Positions 8,045 to 16,850 of a stretch of 64,000 nt of DNA are shown here, piece by piece (the first letter of the stretch is position 1; every line of letters starts with the position of its first letter). The DNA is taken from positions 1 to 64,000 of the forward strand of contig NZ_JANWVH010000001.1 in the NCBI RefSeq assembly GCF_025056915.1. Direction: 5' to 3'. The notes under the pieces were generated by a model that was not told the origin of the DNA, did not search any database, and saw only the letters and a list, made by a program, of their open reading frames with translations. This DNA comes from Meiothermus sp. Lineage in GTDB: Bacteria; Deinococcota; Deinococci; Deinococcales; Thermaceae. The position numbers were made by a program, and so were the translations under genes.

Positions 8045-8938
8045 CTAGCCAGCCTGCACGATGCCCAGCAACTCCCGCCCGCCTTCGGCCAGCAGGTCCT
8101 GGGCCAGGTCGTGCCCCAGCTCGGGGGCCTCCTCGGCGTCGCCCTCAATCTCGGCCCGGATAAGCTCGCGGCCATCGGGCGAGGCGACCACCCCCTGCAA
8201 GACCAGGGTGTCGTCGCCCTCCAGCGTGGCCAGCGCCGCCGCGGCGCATTCGTCCCCCGCACCCAGGGCGCGCAGGAAGGCCCGCTCGGCAGCCACCCGC
8301 ACAAACGAGGCGCGGTGGTTGAGGCTGTAGGCCAGCTCCTCGGCCCAGTCGTCCCCCTGGCGCACCTCGAGGCCCAGGGCCCCCTGGCCGGGTGCGGGCA
8401 GCACAATCTCGGGGTCTATGAGCTGGTCAATGCGGTTGCGCAGGTCGAGCCGCAGCAAACTGGCCGCGCCCATGATCATGGCGTCGTACTCACCGGTGCC
8501 CAGGGCGGTCAGGCGGTCGTCCACATCGCCCTCGAGGTTGCGGATGCAGAGGTCGGAGCGGTAGGCCAGCAGCTGGGCTTTGCGTCGCAGGCTGTTGACC
8601 CCCACCACCGCCCCTTTGGGCAGCTCCTCCAGGCGCTTGGCGCTGCGCCCCACCAGGGCCTCACGGGGTTCCACCCGCTTGGGTACGGCAATCAGGCGAA
8701 TTCCGGGCGTTTCCTGGGTCGGCAAATGCTTTAGCGAGTACACCGCGATATCCACTTCCCGTTTGCTCAGGGCCTGGCGCAGGGCTTCGGCAGCCCCGAC
8801 CTCGGAGGTGTTTTTGGCCTGCACGGTGCGAATTTTGAACTCGGTTTCGGGCCAGTTTTCCTTCAGGCGCTCCACCACCCAGCGGGTCTGGGCCTGTGCC
8901 AGCAGGCTGGCCCTGGCCCCAATTACAATGACGCGCAT
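8045..8938 (-). CDS. hemC: HemC homologue (porphobilinogen deaminase-like) with altered active site
   Basis: 297 residues, colinear with hydroxymethylbilane synthase, which joins four porphobilinogens in tetrapyrrole synthesis. Conserved parts include [36 protein letters not shown] and [12 protein letters not shown]. Several residues known to be essential in E. coli HemC are changed. The KDVP motif with catalytic Asp84 is KHLP here, the RGNV Arg149 is EGDV, and the dipyrromethane-cofactor loop GGCQVP reads AGDECAAA, keeping a Cys but shifting its context. It may be a divergent enzyme or a non-catalytic paralogue. The ATG at 8938 has TAATAT 10 bases upstream, suggesting a leaderless start. Confidence 0.8.
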   Translation of the reverse strand: MRVIVIGARASLLAQAQTRWVVERLKENWPETEFKIRTVQAKNTSEVGAAEALRQALSKREVDIAVYSLKHLPTQETPGIRLIAVPKRVEPREALVGRSAKRLEELPKGAVVGVNSLRRKAQLLAYRSDLCIRNLEGDVDDRLTALGTGEYDAMIMGAASLLRLDLRNRIDQLIDPEIVLPAPGQGALGLEVRQGDDWAEELAYSLNHRASFVRVAAERAFLRALGAGDECAAAALATLEGDDTLVLQGVVASPDGRELIRAEIEGDAEEAPELGHDLAQDLLAEGGRELLGIVQAG

Positions 8939-8979
8939 AACGCCCAATATATTAGCGATAAAACGCAGAATGTGAAGAG

Positions 8980-9246
8980 CTATGCCGAAGGCATTTCCTC
9001 GGCGGTGCGGTATGCCGGGGGGAGCTGGTGGGCCTCGAGTTCAAAGTCCTGGTCTACACGCCAGGCTCGGCCTTCTTTTGCCAGCGCATGCAGGGTCTGC
9101 TGCACGTACTGCTGCACCCGCCGCAGCGGCAGGGCATCGGGGTTCAGTTCGGGCCGGTGCAGGCGCAGGAAAGCCCGGTGAAAGGCCGGCAGCTCGTGCA
9201 GGGGGAGCCGGGCCTCGATGGCCGACCAGCGCACACGTTTGCTCAT
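8980..9246 (-). CDS. Small conserved-looking protein of unknown function
   Basis: 88 residues, highly charged ([19 protein letters not shown] at the start). GGAGGGG lies directly before the ATG, and the codon use matches neighbouring genes. It contains no transmembrane segment or recognised motif. It lies upstream of hemC on the same strand and could be cotranscribed, although hemC seems to have its own -10 box in the 41 bases between them. Function unknown. Confidence 0.6.
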   Translation of the reverse strand: MSKRVRWSAIEARLPLHELPAFHRAFLRLHRPELNPDALPLRRVQQYVQQTLHALAKEGRAWRVDQDFELEAHQLPPAYRTAEEMPSA

Positions 9247-9340
9247 CCCCTCCAGTTTAACGGGTTGTCCTTGTTTCGCTCAGGCCGCCCCGTCTGGCTG
9301 AGCCATGCCAGGAGGGCGTGGCCCATATCTGAAGCAGGCG

Positions 9341-9769
9341 CTAGCGGGCCTTGCCGAAGGCAAAGACCAGTTCGTCGCCCTTTCGCACCACAAACAGAAG
9401 GGCGGCCTTGCCGGCACTGTCCAGAAGGTCGTAGCGGGTGCGAATTTCACCTGCGACCTGTGTTTCTTGTTGGTTTTCCACAAAGTAGCCTGCCGCGGCA
9501 AAGCCGGTCAGAATCTGCTGCACAAAACCGGCTTGCAGACGGGCTGCCAGACCCCGGGCGGCGTAGACCTCCAGGTTGAACCGGCTGGCGTCGGGAATCC
9601 GGGCCACAATGGCCTCGCTGCCCCGTCCGGCCCGGAAGGAGCCCGAGGGGAAGCGCACGCTGGCATCGAGGGACGACGCAATGGCGGCAACGGTGGTGAC
9701 TTCCACCAGGGTCTGGCCCAGGGCAGGAGCTCCCAACAGAAGCAGAAAGGAGAGGAAGAAGGCTCTCAT
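9341..9769 (-). CDS. Small exported protein of unknown function
   Basis: 142 residues with a clear signal peptide (MRAFFLSFLLLLGAPALGQ). The mature part, about 123 residues, has no Cys and no recognised domain; it contains the pattern AAGYFVENQQ followed by a short beta-rich C-terminus. CGAGGT before the ATG is a weak ribosome site. It probably resides in the periplasm or on the cell surface. The 94 bases separating it from the next minus-strand gene show nothing. Confidence 0.65.
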   Translation of the reverse strand: MRAFFLSFLLLLGAPALGQTLVEVTTVAAIASSLDASVRFPSGSFRAGRGSEAIVARIPDASRFNLEVYAARGLAARLQAGFVQQILTGFAAAGYFVENQQETQVAGEIRTRYDLLDSAGKAALLFVVRKGDELVFAFGKAR

Positions 9770-9866
9770 ACCTCGAGGGTACCGCCGGGCCTGCGAAGGT
9801 TCGGGTCATTTGACGCGGCCATGCGGGGTTTTTGCTTGGGGGGAATGCGGCCCTGCAAAGGGGGCC

Positions 9867-11690
9867 TCAAGGCTCGGTCAGCACCGCCGACTCCCTCGGC
9901 GGTACGGGGGGCAGCCCCAGGGCCTGCCAGCGCTCGTCCACGCGCTGCACGATTTCGGGCGACATGGTGATTTTGGGCGGCCAGCGGCGGGTAAAGCCTT
10001 CCTCGGCCAGCTTGCGGGTGCCATCCAGCACCAGCACCGGCCCCTCCACCCCGCTCATTACCCAGGCGTCGCGCTCGGGGTCTATGTTGTTGAGCACCGC
10101 CCACATCACCTCGTCGAACTCGAGCCGGGTGTCGCTATCGGTCAGGAGCATCAGGCGGATGCCCGCGCTGTGGGGGGCAACCAGCAGGCGCTCGGCGATT
10201 TCCCGGGCCTGGTGGGGGCGGGTTTTCTCCAGCGTGACCATCCAGATGCCGGGCAGTTGCTTCTGGCGCACCCCCGGAATGCCCGGCAGGCTGGGGTGGG
10301 CCTTGGGGGTGAAGGGGAGGGGGCCGCCCTCTTCTTCTAGCTTGGCGGTGCCGTCCACAATCAGCTTGCCGCCGTAGCCCATGGCCCGCGAGGAGTGGTC
10401 GAGCACGTCAATGGGCCCCCTCGAGACCAGGGTGTCGCGCCCCGGCAGGGCGTGTTGCAAAGCGGCTTGCAGGGCCTCAGGGCCTTTGAGCGGGGCCCCG
10501 GCATCCAGCACCACAATCACCTTGGCAAACATCATCTGGCCCAGGCCCAAAAGGCCGCTCGCCACCTTGTAGGCCTGGCCAGGGTAGCGTTTCTCGATGC
10601 TCACGTTCACCCAGTTGTGCGCCACCCCGGCGGGCGGCATGTGGTAGTCGTGGATTTCCGGCAGGATGAGCTGTGCGGCGGGCAGGAAGAGCCGCTCGGA
10701 GGCCTCGATCAGGTAGGCGTCTTCCATGGGGGGGCGGCCCACGATGGTCGCGGGGTAGATGGCTTTTTTGCGGTGGGTGACGGCGGTGACGTGGAAGCGG
10801 GGGTACAGCTCTTCCAGGGTGTAAAAGCCGGTGTGGTCGCCAAAAGGCCCCTCCACCACCAGCTCTTCGGCGGGGTCTACATAGCCCTCCAGCACGAACT
10901 CGGCCTCGGCGGGCACGGGCAAGTCCACCGTCACGCCCTTTGTGAGTTCCACGGGCCGCCCCCGCAGGAACCCGGCCAGGTTGAACTCGTTGACCCCCGG
11001 GATGGGCGGCACCGGCGCGGTGGCGGCGTAGGTCAGGATGGGGTCGCCCCCTAAAGCGACGGCGACCTCGAGCCGCCGCCCCAGCTTTTTGGCCTTGTCG
11101 TAGTGCCGCCGCCCCACCTTGTGCAGCTGCCAGTGCATGGCGGTGCTTTTGCGGTCCAACACCTGCATGCGGTACATGCCCAGGTTCAGTTCGCCGGTCT
11201 CGGGGTCTTTGGTAATCACCAGCGGCAGGGTGATGTAGGGGCCGCCGTCCAGGGGCCAGCACTTTAGGATGGGGATTCTACCGAGATCCACCTGCTCGCC
11301 CCGCCAGATGACCTCCTGCACCGGGCCGCCCCGCACTTTTTTAGGAAAGAAGCCCTTCAACTCGCGCAGCTTGGGCAGCAGGGCCAAGGCCGCCTTGAGG
11401 CCGCCCTTGCCGGGGTTCAGGTTCATCAGGCGGGCCACCCGCTCGGCCAGCTCGTCCAGGCGCCGGACCCCCATGGCCCGCGCGGTGCGCTCGGCTGTGC
11501 CAAAGCCCCCGATAAAGACCGGAAAATCGCGGCCTTCCACGTTTTCGAAGAGCAGGGCCGGGCCACCCAACTTGACCAGGCGGTCGGCGATCTCGGTGAT
11601 TTCCAGCTCGCAGGAGACCCTCTCCCGGACGCGCACCAGCTCGCCCCGGCGCTCGAGGTCTTGTACGAAGGCCTGAAGGTTCTTGTACAT
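9867..11690 (-). CDS. UbiD-family decarboxylase (prenyl-FMN dependent)
   Basis: 607 residues, the length of the large UbiD-family proteins. Seen are NWVNVSIEKRYPGQAYK, the family hallmark EGPFGDHTGFYT, and an N-terminal region that starts MYKNLQAFVQDLERRGELVRV. UbiD enzymes remove carboxyl groups from aromatic or unsaturated acids with prenylated FMN made by UbiX. In bacteria with menaquinone a relative acts in the futalosine route, so a role in menaquinone synthesis is plausible but inferred. No UbiX gene is nearby. The start at 11690 matches the usual N-terminus; longer in-frame starts run into the YraN gene and are rejected. Confidence 0.9.
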   Translation of the reverse strand: MYKNLQAFVQDLERRGELVRVRERVSCELEITEIADRLVKLGGPALLFENVEGRDFPVFIGGFGTAERTARAMGVRRLDELAERVARLMNLNPGKGGLKAALALLPKLRELKGFFPKKVRGGPVQEVIWRGEQVDLGRIPILKCWPLDGGPYITLPLVITKDPETGELNLGMYRMQVLDRKSTAMHWQLHKVGRRHYDKAKKLGRRLEVAVALGGDPILTYAATAPVPPIPGVNEFNLAGFLRGRPVELTKGVTVDLPVPAEAEFVLEGYVDPAEELVVEGPFGDHTGFYTLEELYPRFHVTAVTHRKKAIYPATIVGRPPMEDAYLIEASERLFLPAAQLILPEIHDYHMPPAGVAHNWVNVSIEKRYPGQAYKVASGLLGLGQMMFAKVIVVLDAGAPLKGPEALQAALQHALPGRDTLVSRGPIDVLDHSSRAMGYGGKLIVDGTAKLEEEGGPLPFTPKAHPSLPGIPGVRQKQLPGIWMVTLEKTRPHQAREIAERLLVAPHSAGIRLMLLTDSDTRLEFDEVMWAVLNNIDPERDAWVMSGVEGPVLVLDGTRKLAEEGFTRRWPPKITMSPEIVQRVDERWQALGLPPVPPRESAVLTEP

Positions 11691-11748
11691 CTGCTTCAGG
11701 ATAGCCGATGCCCAGCTGGGCAATGTGGCGATAGCTTTCAACTGAGCG

Positions 11749-12078
11749 TTACGGCTCCAGGCGCAGGTGCTCGAGGCGAAACCGCCGGGGCGTTCCGTAA
11801 ACCAGAACCGCCTCGAGGCGCACCGGCAGGTCGTCGCGGCCCAGCAGGTAGTGCGCCGACTGGAAGATGCGGCGGTACTTGGTGGGGGTGAGGGCCTCGA
11901 GGGGCGTTCCAAATGCAGCGTCGCGGCGCTGCTTGACCTCGACGGCCACGTAGGTAGGCCCGTCCTGCATCCAGAGGTCAATTTCGCCGAAGGGGGTGCG
12001 CCGGTTCTGGCCCAGCAGCAGGTATCCTTTGGCCAACAGGTGCTTGCGGGCCAGCGCTTCGGCCCAGGCTCCTTTCAT
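11749..12078 (-). CDS. YraN/UPF0102 family nuclease-like protein
   Basis: 109 residues. The pattern [20 protein letters not shown], then [25 protein letters not shown], is the UPF0102 (YraN) signature, a small restriction-endonuclease-like fold with the catalytic E-I-D...V-E-V-K arrangement. Its cellular job is not firmly established, though DNA processing is suspected. The start codon overlaps the stop of the upstream PASTA gene as ATGA, so the two are translationally coupled. Confidence 0.85.
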   Translation of the reverse strand: MKGAWAEALARKHLLAKGYLLLGQNRRTPFGEIDLWMQDGPTYVAVEVKQRRDAAFGTPLEALTPTKYRRIFQSAHYLLGRDDLPVRLEAVLVYGTPRRFRLEHLRLEP

Positions 12079-13754
12079 AGCGGGCTTTCCAGAACCTGCT
12101 CGCCGTTCACCAGCACCCGCAGCACCGCCGTTCCGCGCACCACAATTTCCTGGCTGAAGCTCCAGGGTTGCTGCACCGGCCCTTCAAACACGGTGTTGAC
12201 CAGCACCTCGTCCTGCACGGTAATCACCACCACCGCATTGGGGATGTTCTCCGGCAGGGTGTAGCTTACGTTGACGCGGCGCTCCTGGGGCCCGGCGGGC
12301 GGGGTGGGCTGGTTTGCGTTGGGGTTGGGTGGTTCTGGGGTTGTTGGAGAGGGAGAGGGCGCTGGTGCAGGCGTTGTGGCGGGAGCGGGCTCAGGGCTTG
12401 GGGTGGGCTCCGGCTCCACGGGGGGCGGTGGGGGCGCGGCCAGACGCGGCGGCTCGAAGGGGGTGGCTTTGGGCAGGGTGGCGACGGGCTGTGCGGCCAC
12501 CAGCACACGCACCACGGTCTCGCGGGGCAGCACCACGCCGGGGCCGGGCTCCTGGCCAATCACCAGACCCTCGGGCGCGCCGGAGGCGACCCGCACCACC
12601 TGGGCCTGAAGCTCGGCCACCGTCAGGATGTAGCGGGCCTCCTCATCGGTCAGGCCGGTCAGGTCGGGCAGGAGGGTCTCGCGCAAGGGAGGCCGGGTTC
12701 CGGTGGAGACCAAAAGGCGCACGCCCTCGCCTGGACGGAGGGGCTGGCCCTCGCGGGGAATGCTGGAGAGCACCGTGTCGGCAGTGTCGCCGGAGGCGAT
12801 GCGGGTAATGCCCGCCACCCGGTAGCCGGAGGCCTCGAGGGCCTGGCGGGCATCCTCCAGAGAGCGTCCGCTCACGGTGGGCACGCTGCCAAAGCGGGGC
12901 TTGTTAATGACCAACTCGAGCTGCCGGCCCGGCTTCACACGGGTGCCGGGGTCGGGGGTTTGCTCCAAAATCTGGTCTTTGGGCAGTGAAACATCGCTCC
13001 CCTCAGCAAACTCCACCTTGAGGCCATAGGTGCGCACGGCCTCGAGGGCCTGCCGGGGGGTTTTGCCGACCAGGTCCGGCAGCACATACTCAGGGGGGTT
13101 CAGGTAGCGGTTGGTCGCCAGCCAGAGCGCTACGCCGCCCAGGGCCAGCATCAAGACGCCCGGCAGCCAGCCAGGCCAGTTCCAGCGGTAGGCGCGCTGC
13201 GGTGGACGGGGCTTGGTGGCTTTGGGGGTAGGGGAGGCTTTGCTGGGTTGGGGAGGCATGGCCGGGCGTGCTTGGACAGAGGTTGTGGGGGGCAACTCGG
13301 AAGGGGGGGCTGGCAGGGTGGGGTTCAGGTCGGGGCGGCTCGAGCCCCCTGGAGCCGGGGTGGTTTGGGGGCGCAGCTTCCCCACCAGGGGCCGCCCGCT
13401 CTCCTCGGTGGCCTCGAGGTCGCTCTCCTGGTAGCCAAAAGGCTCGAGAATTTCCAGCAACGGCTTGAGCCGCCGGGCCTTGAGCGCCGCTTTGGGCTGT
13501 TCGGGCCAGAAAACATAGTAGCGCCCCGGATTGGCCGAGACCAGCACCCCCTGGGGTAAAAAGCCCTGGGCCTCGAGGCGGCGAAGGGCGTTTTTGTAGC
13601 GGTGGAAGGCGGTGCGGGCCTCGGGGGTGTGCACCTCAAACCAATACAACTGCCCCTTCAGACCCTCCTGGGTCTGTACCTGATAGGGGCGCAAAAAACC
13701 CTGGGGGGGCTCTTCGCTCAGAATGGTGAACTTATCGTCCAGTAGCGACACCAC
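12075..13754 (-). CDS. PASTA-domain membrane protein with degenerate kinase-like N-terminus
   Basis: 559 residues. Residues 1-110 ([17 protein letters not shown], then [14 protein letters not shown] and GRYYVFWPE) resemble the N-lobe of a Ser/Thr kinase, but the glycine loop, the ATP-binding Lys and the whole C-lobe are missing. A Pro-rich linker, one transmembrane helix (about 200-218, [18 protein letters not shown]) and three PASTA repeats (about 222-430, each like [16 protein letters not shown]) follow. Then come a second Pro-rich spacer and a C-terminal beta-type domain. PASTA domains bind peptidoglycan fragments or beta-lactams, so an envelope-sensing role outside the cell is inferred. 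TATAAT ends 5 bases before the first GTG and 8 before the second, suggesting a leaderless mRNA. Coupled to the YraN gene. Confidence 0.85.
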   Translation of the reverse strand: MVSLLDDKFTILSEEPPQGFLRPYQVQTQEGLKGQLYWFEVHTPEARTAFHRYKNALRRLEAQGFLPQGVLVSANPGRYYVFWPEQPKAALKARRLKPLLEILEPFGYQESDLEATEESGRPLVGKLRPQTTPAPGGSSRPDLNPTLPAPPSELPPTTSVQARPAMPPQPSKASPTPKATKPRPPQRAYRWNWPGWLPGVLMLALGGVALWLATNRYLNPPEYVLPDLVGKTPRQALEAVRTYGLKVEFAEGSDVSLPKDQILEQTPDPGTRVKPGRQLELVINKPRFGSVPTVSGRSLEDARQALEASGYRVAGITRIASGDTADTVLSSIPREGQPLRPGEGVRLLVSTGTRPPLRETLLPDLTGLTDEEARYILTVAELQAQVVRVASGAPEGLVIGQEPGPGVVLPRETVVRVLVAAQPVATLPKATPFEPPRLAAPPPPPVEPEPTPSPEPAPATTPAPAPSPSPTTPEPPNPNANQPTPPAGPQERRVNVSYTLPENIPNAVVVITVQDEVLVNTVFEGPVQQPWSFSQEIVVRGTAVLRVLVNGEQVLESPL

Positions 13755-13955
13755 AAGCGATTATACAGACCGCGCAAAGGGCTTTGTGAGGGGAAGTCGG
13801 GAACTTCCGAAACCTTGCCTGGCCCAAGGCTCGCAACCGCAAAGGCCCGCTTTTGTGGTGCTGCACATGCATCAGCCGTCCCGAATGGCGATTAAGCCTT
13901 TCGGAAAGGGTCGGGGCCAAAATTCACACTTGGCTTGATAACTTCGCGGTATGAT

Positions 13956-13983
13956 TTGCAATTTGACACGCCATTGCTATCAT
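13956..13983 (+). promoter_or_regulatory. Promoter of the methyltransferase gene
   Basis: TTGCAA (13956-13961), a 16-base spacer and TATCAT (13978-13983) precede the ATG at 13994 by 10 bases. A second -10-like TATGAT lies at 13950. The short distance to the start codon points to a leaderless or nearly leaderless mRNA. Confidence 0.5.
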
Positions 13984-13993
13984 AAAACCGAGC

Positions 13994-14788
13994 ATGACGT
14001 CTCATTTCAGTCGGGTGGCCTTTACCTACGACCGCACGCGGTATCATCCGCCCGAGGTTTCCGGGCGTATCGCCACTGCGCTCACGGCTCCCGTCGAAAA
14101 GTTATTCCGCGACCCTTTGTTTCTGGAAGTGGGGGCCGGCACGGGCCGCATTTCGGTGCCGATTATCGCCAGGGGTTACCGCTACATTGCCCTGGATGAC
14201 AACCCGGCCATGCTCGAGGTCTTGCGGCAAAAAGTGGCCGGGGTGGCCCGCAAAGCCCGCCTGGTCGAGGCCGATGCCCGCGAGCTGCCCTTCGAGAAAG
14301 CCAGCCTTCATGCGGTCATTGCAGTGCACTTCTGGCATCTTTTGGACAACTGGCAAAAAGCCTTGCAGGAGTGCTTGCGGGTGCTGCGACCCGGGGGTTT
14401 TCTGTTTGAAGGCTGGGATTTATCCGACCACGAAAGTGAAGACTGGCGCATCCAGCAGAAGTGGAAAGAAATTCTGGCCGGTCTGGGCTATACCCTGGTG
14501 CGGGGCCGCCACCAGGCCCGTCTGGCCGAGGTGGAAAAGGAACTCATGCGCCATGGCCTCGAGCCCAAAGCCAAGACCGTGGCCGACTGGACCGAGATGC
14601 GCAGCCCGCGTACCAGCCTCGAGATGCTGCTGGAGCGCATCTACTCCTTCACCTGGGACGTGCCCGAAGAGGTGTTCAGGCCCTCGGTGGCCGAACTCAC
14701 CCAGTGGGTGGCGGCCACCTACCCCGACCCCGATGCCGAATACCCCATCCACTGGAAATTCGTGGTACGGAGCAGCAGATTGCCATAG
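13994..14788 (+). CDS. Class I SAM-dependent methyltransferase
   Basis: 264 residues. It shows the SAM-binding motif FLEVGAGTGRIS (motif I), ALDDNPAML (motif II), VEADARELPFE (motif III), AVIAVHFWHLLDNW and LRVLRPGG, typical of the UbiE/small-molecule methyltransferase group. Residues 170-264 form a family-specific tail with many charged and aromatic residues. The substrate is unknown. It is monocistronic, with the PfkB gene on the opposite strand downstream. Its TAG stop (14786-14788) coincides with the TA end of a degenerate family A repeat, so the original 3' end may have been altered. Confidence 0.87.
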   Translation: MTSHFSRVAFTYDRTRYHPPEVSGRIATALTAPVEKLFRDPLFLEVGAGTGRISVPIIARGYRYIALDDNPAMLEVLRQKVAGVARKARLVEADARELPFEKASLHAVIAVHFWHLLDNWQKALQECLRVLRPGGFLFEGWDLSDHESEDWRIQQKWKEILAGLGYTLVRGRHQARLAEVEKELMRHGLEPKAKTVADWTEMRSPRTSLEMLLERIYSFTWDVPEEVFRPSVAELTQWVAATYPDPDAEYPIHWKFVVRSSRLP

Positions 14789-14895
14789 ACCAGAGTGCGT
14801 TTCACATATCGAGCCCCCCGACCTCGAGAAAGCTTTGTTCTGGTATAGAGCAGTGGCCGCCTCGATGGGTAGCCGCGTCTGTAGGGAGCCCGATA
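14786..14895 (-). repeat. Family A inverted-repeat element (degenerate, about 110 bp)
   Basis: Degenerate copy in reverse orientation. GTTTCACAT near 14799, AGAAAGCTTTGTTCTGG near 14825, CAGTGGCCGCC near 14851 and the terminal GATA at 14892-14895 match the copy at 24679-24841. It is bounded by TA on both sides and overlaps the stop codon of the methyltransferase gene. The 119 bases from here to the PfkB stop codon contain nothing else recognised. Confidence 0.6.
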
Positions 14896-15014
14896 AGCGA
14901 AGACGCGCCGACCCGGATACAGCGCATGGACGGCGAATGCCCGAAGACTGGCACACCCGATTCCTCACTGCACGCGGCGCGACACCCTCAACAGCCTTTT
15001 CTGCGTTCCTCGTT

Positions 15015-15980
15015 TCAGCGTTGTGAGCATTCAGAAGCAAAGCCAAACCGCTCGAGGCGCCCCCTGACCTCGGCATCCATTGGGGGGCGGGCCCCAAACC
15101 GCCCGATGACCCAGCCGGCGACCTGCACCGCGAGTTGCCCTGCCGCGAGGGCATCCCCTGAGCGCAAGTAATGCCCCAAAAATGCCCCGCCGAACGAATC
15201 GCCCGCGCCTGTGGCATCTACCGGCTGGTCGCGGGTGGCCTGGAGTTCGATCAGGTGGCCCCGGTCAAGAATCAGAGCGCCCTCGGCAGCCAGCTTGAGC
15301 AGAATCATGGCCTCGGGGTAGAGCTTTTGCAGAACCTCGAGCACATCCTTCGGCTCCCTTGCACCGGTCAGGGCCTGACCCTCGTCCAGGTTGGGGAATA
15401 CGAAATCCAGCGAAAGGTCGCGGGTCATCCGGCGGAACTCCTCGCGCCCGATTTCTCGAATCATCTGAAAGGAGCCGGGGTCGAAGGAGATGGTGAGACC
15501 GGCCTCGCGGGCAACCTGCACCGCCTTGAGGGCGGCTTGCCGGGGAGGGTCGGTGAAAAGCGACCAGGCCGTCACGTGCAGGTGCCCGGCCTGCCGAATA
15601 ATCTCAACCGGCACCTCTTCGGGGCGCAGCTCAAAGTCGGCTCCCTGCGAGGTCAGCATGGAGCGCTGCCCGGCTGCATCAATCAAGACCAGAATGACCC
15701 CCGTGGGGGTGCTGCCGTTCCAGATGATGTGCGGTTCCACGCCCTCGGCGGCCAGCTCCTGCACAGCAAACTCGCCGAAGCGGTCTTGTCCGACCTCCCC
15801 TATGAACCCCGCCGGATAGCCCACCCGCGCCGCCCACACCGCCACATTGGCCGCGCTGCCGCCGCCCATGAGGAGCACCCGTCCGGTGGTATCGCCGCCG
15901 GGTAGGAGCAGCGTGTTCGGTTTCGCCAGCACATCCCAGGTGAGGTCGCCAACGGCAATGAGCGGTTTGAGGTCTGCCAT
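15015..15980 (-). CDS. PfkB-family sugar/nucleoside kinase
   Basis: 321 residues, the usual size of ribokinase-like enzymes. The N-terminus LIAVGDLTWDVLAKP and GGGSAANVAVWAARVG form the substrate-binding region, and VDATGAGDSFGGAFLG near residue 260 is the PfkB signature with the catalytic Asp. It should phosphorylate a sugar or nucleoside hydroxyl with ATP; which one cannot be told, and no transporter or catabolic gene is adjacent. On the minus strand TACAAT (15993 to 15988) lies 7 bases before the ATG, a typical leaderless arrangement here. A longer in-frame start at 16115 would run through this promoter and is rejected. Confidence 0.88.
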   Translation of the reverse strand: MADLKPLIAVGDLTWDVLAKPNTLLLPGGDTTGRVLLMGGGSAANVAVWAARVGYPAGFIGEVGQDRFGEFAVQELAAEGVEPHIIWNGSTPTGVILVLIDAAGQRSMLTSQGADFELRPEEVPVEIIRQAGHLHVTAWSLFTDPPRQAALKAVQVAREAGLTISFDPGSFQMIREIGREEFRRMTRDLSLDFVFPNLDEGQALTGAREPKDVLEVLQKLYPEAMILLKLAAEGALILDRGHLIELQATRDQPVDATGAGDSFGGAFLGHYLRSGDALAAGQLAVQVAGWVIGRFGARPPMDAEVRGRLERFGFASECSQR

Positions 15981-16115
15981 CGGGCCGATTGTACTCTGAC
16001 CAGGCGCTTTTGACCGGTCTCGAGGGCCTGGGGTTGACATCCGTATGTCTCCAAGACAAAATGGGGTTTGCGGAGAGTGATGCCGCTGAAAAATGCGATA
16101 AAAAAGGCAAAACAT

Positions 16116-16192
16116 GGGCCGTTAGCTCAGTCCGGTAGAGCACTCGTCTCCAAAACGAGGTGTCGGAGGTTCGAATCCTTCACGGCCCGCCA
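16116..16192 (+). tRNA. trnW: tRNA-Trp (anticodon CCA)
   Basis: A 77-base cloverleaf with the 3' CCA encoded (16190-16192). The acceptor stem GGGCCGT (16116-16122) pairs with ACGGCCC (16182-16188), discriminator G. The D arm has TTAGCTCAGTCCGGTAGAGC, the anticodon stem CTCGT/ACGAG encloses CTCCAAA with anticodon CCA, and the T loop contains TTCGAAT. All stems pair well. It reads divergently from the PfkB gene. Confidence 0.97.
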
Positions 16193-16448
16193 GAGGAAAT
16201 TTTTTTAGCGGTGCTGCGGTTTGGTTGCTTGCCGCCTCTACGATGCGAGGAGTGGAGGCCGGGCAGCCTCCCGTGTTTATGTGGTGGTAGCTCCACTGCC
16301 TCTGCGCTTGTCCCGATTAGGCCACATCACCGTCAGATGGGGCGATTGATGGGCGGATGGCCCAATTGCTGTGTAGCTCGAGCGCCAGTACAACCACATC
16401 CTGTACGGTGAGCGAATCAAGTCAATGATGGTCTGGACTCGCTCTGTC
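16193..16448. other. Gene-free stretch after tRNA-Trp
   Basis: No supportable gene here. A T run (TTTTTTT at 16201-16207) shortly after the tRNA may help end its transcript, though no stem precedes it apart from the tRNA itself. Around 16380-16430 the plus strand can be read as LERQYNHILYGERIKSM, which looks like a short coding remnant, but stop codons surround it. Confidence 0.4.
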
Positions 16449-16581
16449 CCTCCCCTCCTTTGTAGGGGAGGCCAGGTGGGGTGGCTGACCTGGCCCTTCA
16501 CGCAATCTGTGAGTTGAATGCCTCGCCTAATACCTTCCCCAACCCTTCCTGCGCCGGAGGGAGGGGCTTGAGGGCTGCCAC
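16449..16581. repeat. Cluster of REP-like palindromes
   Basis: CCTCCCCT-N7-AGGGGAGG (16449-16471) is a perfect 8-bp stem. It overlaps GGCCAGGT-N10-ACCTGGCC (16470-16495), also perfect. Further on, CCTTCC...GGAGGGAGGGG around 16535-16565 forms a third imperfect stem. The arrangement resembles dispersed GC-rich REP-type sequences; no gene lies inside. Confidence 0.6.
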
Positions 16582-16648
16582 TCTTTGGTATTTGTGCGAG
16601 TGCACGCCTATCTTTACAACTGCCTGCTGCTTCCTTTGAAAATAGTGC

Positions 16649-16680
16649 AGCCCCACCATGCCAAAAGCATGGTGGGGCTT
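16649..16680. terminator. Strong hairpin upstream of the proline operon
   Basis: AGCCCCACCATGC (16649-16661), loop CAAAA and GCATGGTGGGGCT (16667-16679) form a perfect 13-bp stem. No T run follows on either strand, so it may be a factor-dependent terminator or an attenuating insulator before the GntR promoter. No gene lies immediately on either side. Confidence 0.45.
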
Positions 16681-16810
16681 GATGGGGCACCAGAGCGGGC
16701 TGCATAAGCGGTAAGCTGGGCGTCCTCGCCGTTGGCACCCCGGCTCGCTTTTGCTCTTGCCAGAGGACGGGCTATGTAATAGTTAGAGGCTTGTGAGCAA
16801 GCCAAAAAAT

Positions 16811-16847
16811 TTGACCTCGAGCGTTTCAATGTGTATACTGTATACAC
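16811..16847 (+). promoter_or_regulatory. Promoter and palindromic operator of the proline operon
   Basis: TTGACC (16811-16816), a 17-base spacer and TATACT (16834-16839) form a near-consensus promoter. The perfect 17-bp palindrome GTGTATAC-T-GTATACAC (16831-16847) covers the -10 box. GntR regulators of the FadR/FCD class bind palindromes of this kind (TGTATAC/GTATACA), and the next gene encodes one, so autorepression is the natural reading. Confidence 0.8.
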
Positions 16848-16850
16848 TTT

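Noticed and set aside
16277-16738. 153-codon minus-strand frame after tRNA-Trp
   Set aside because: Runs through several palindromic repeats, has no ribosome site and gives a protein with no known features.
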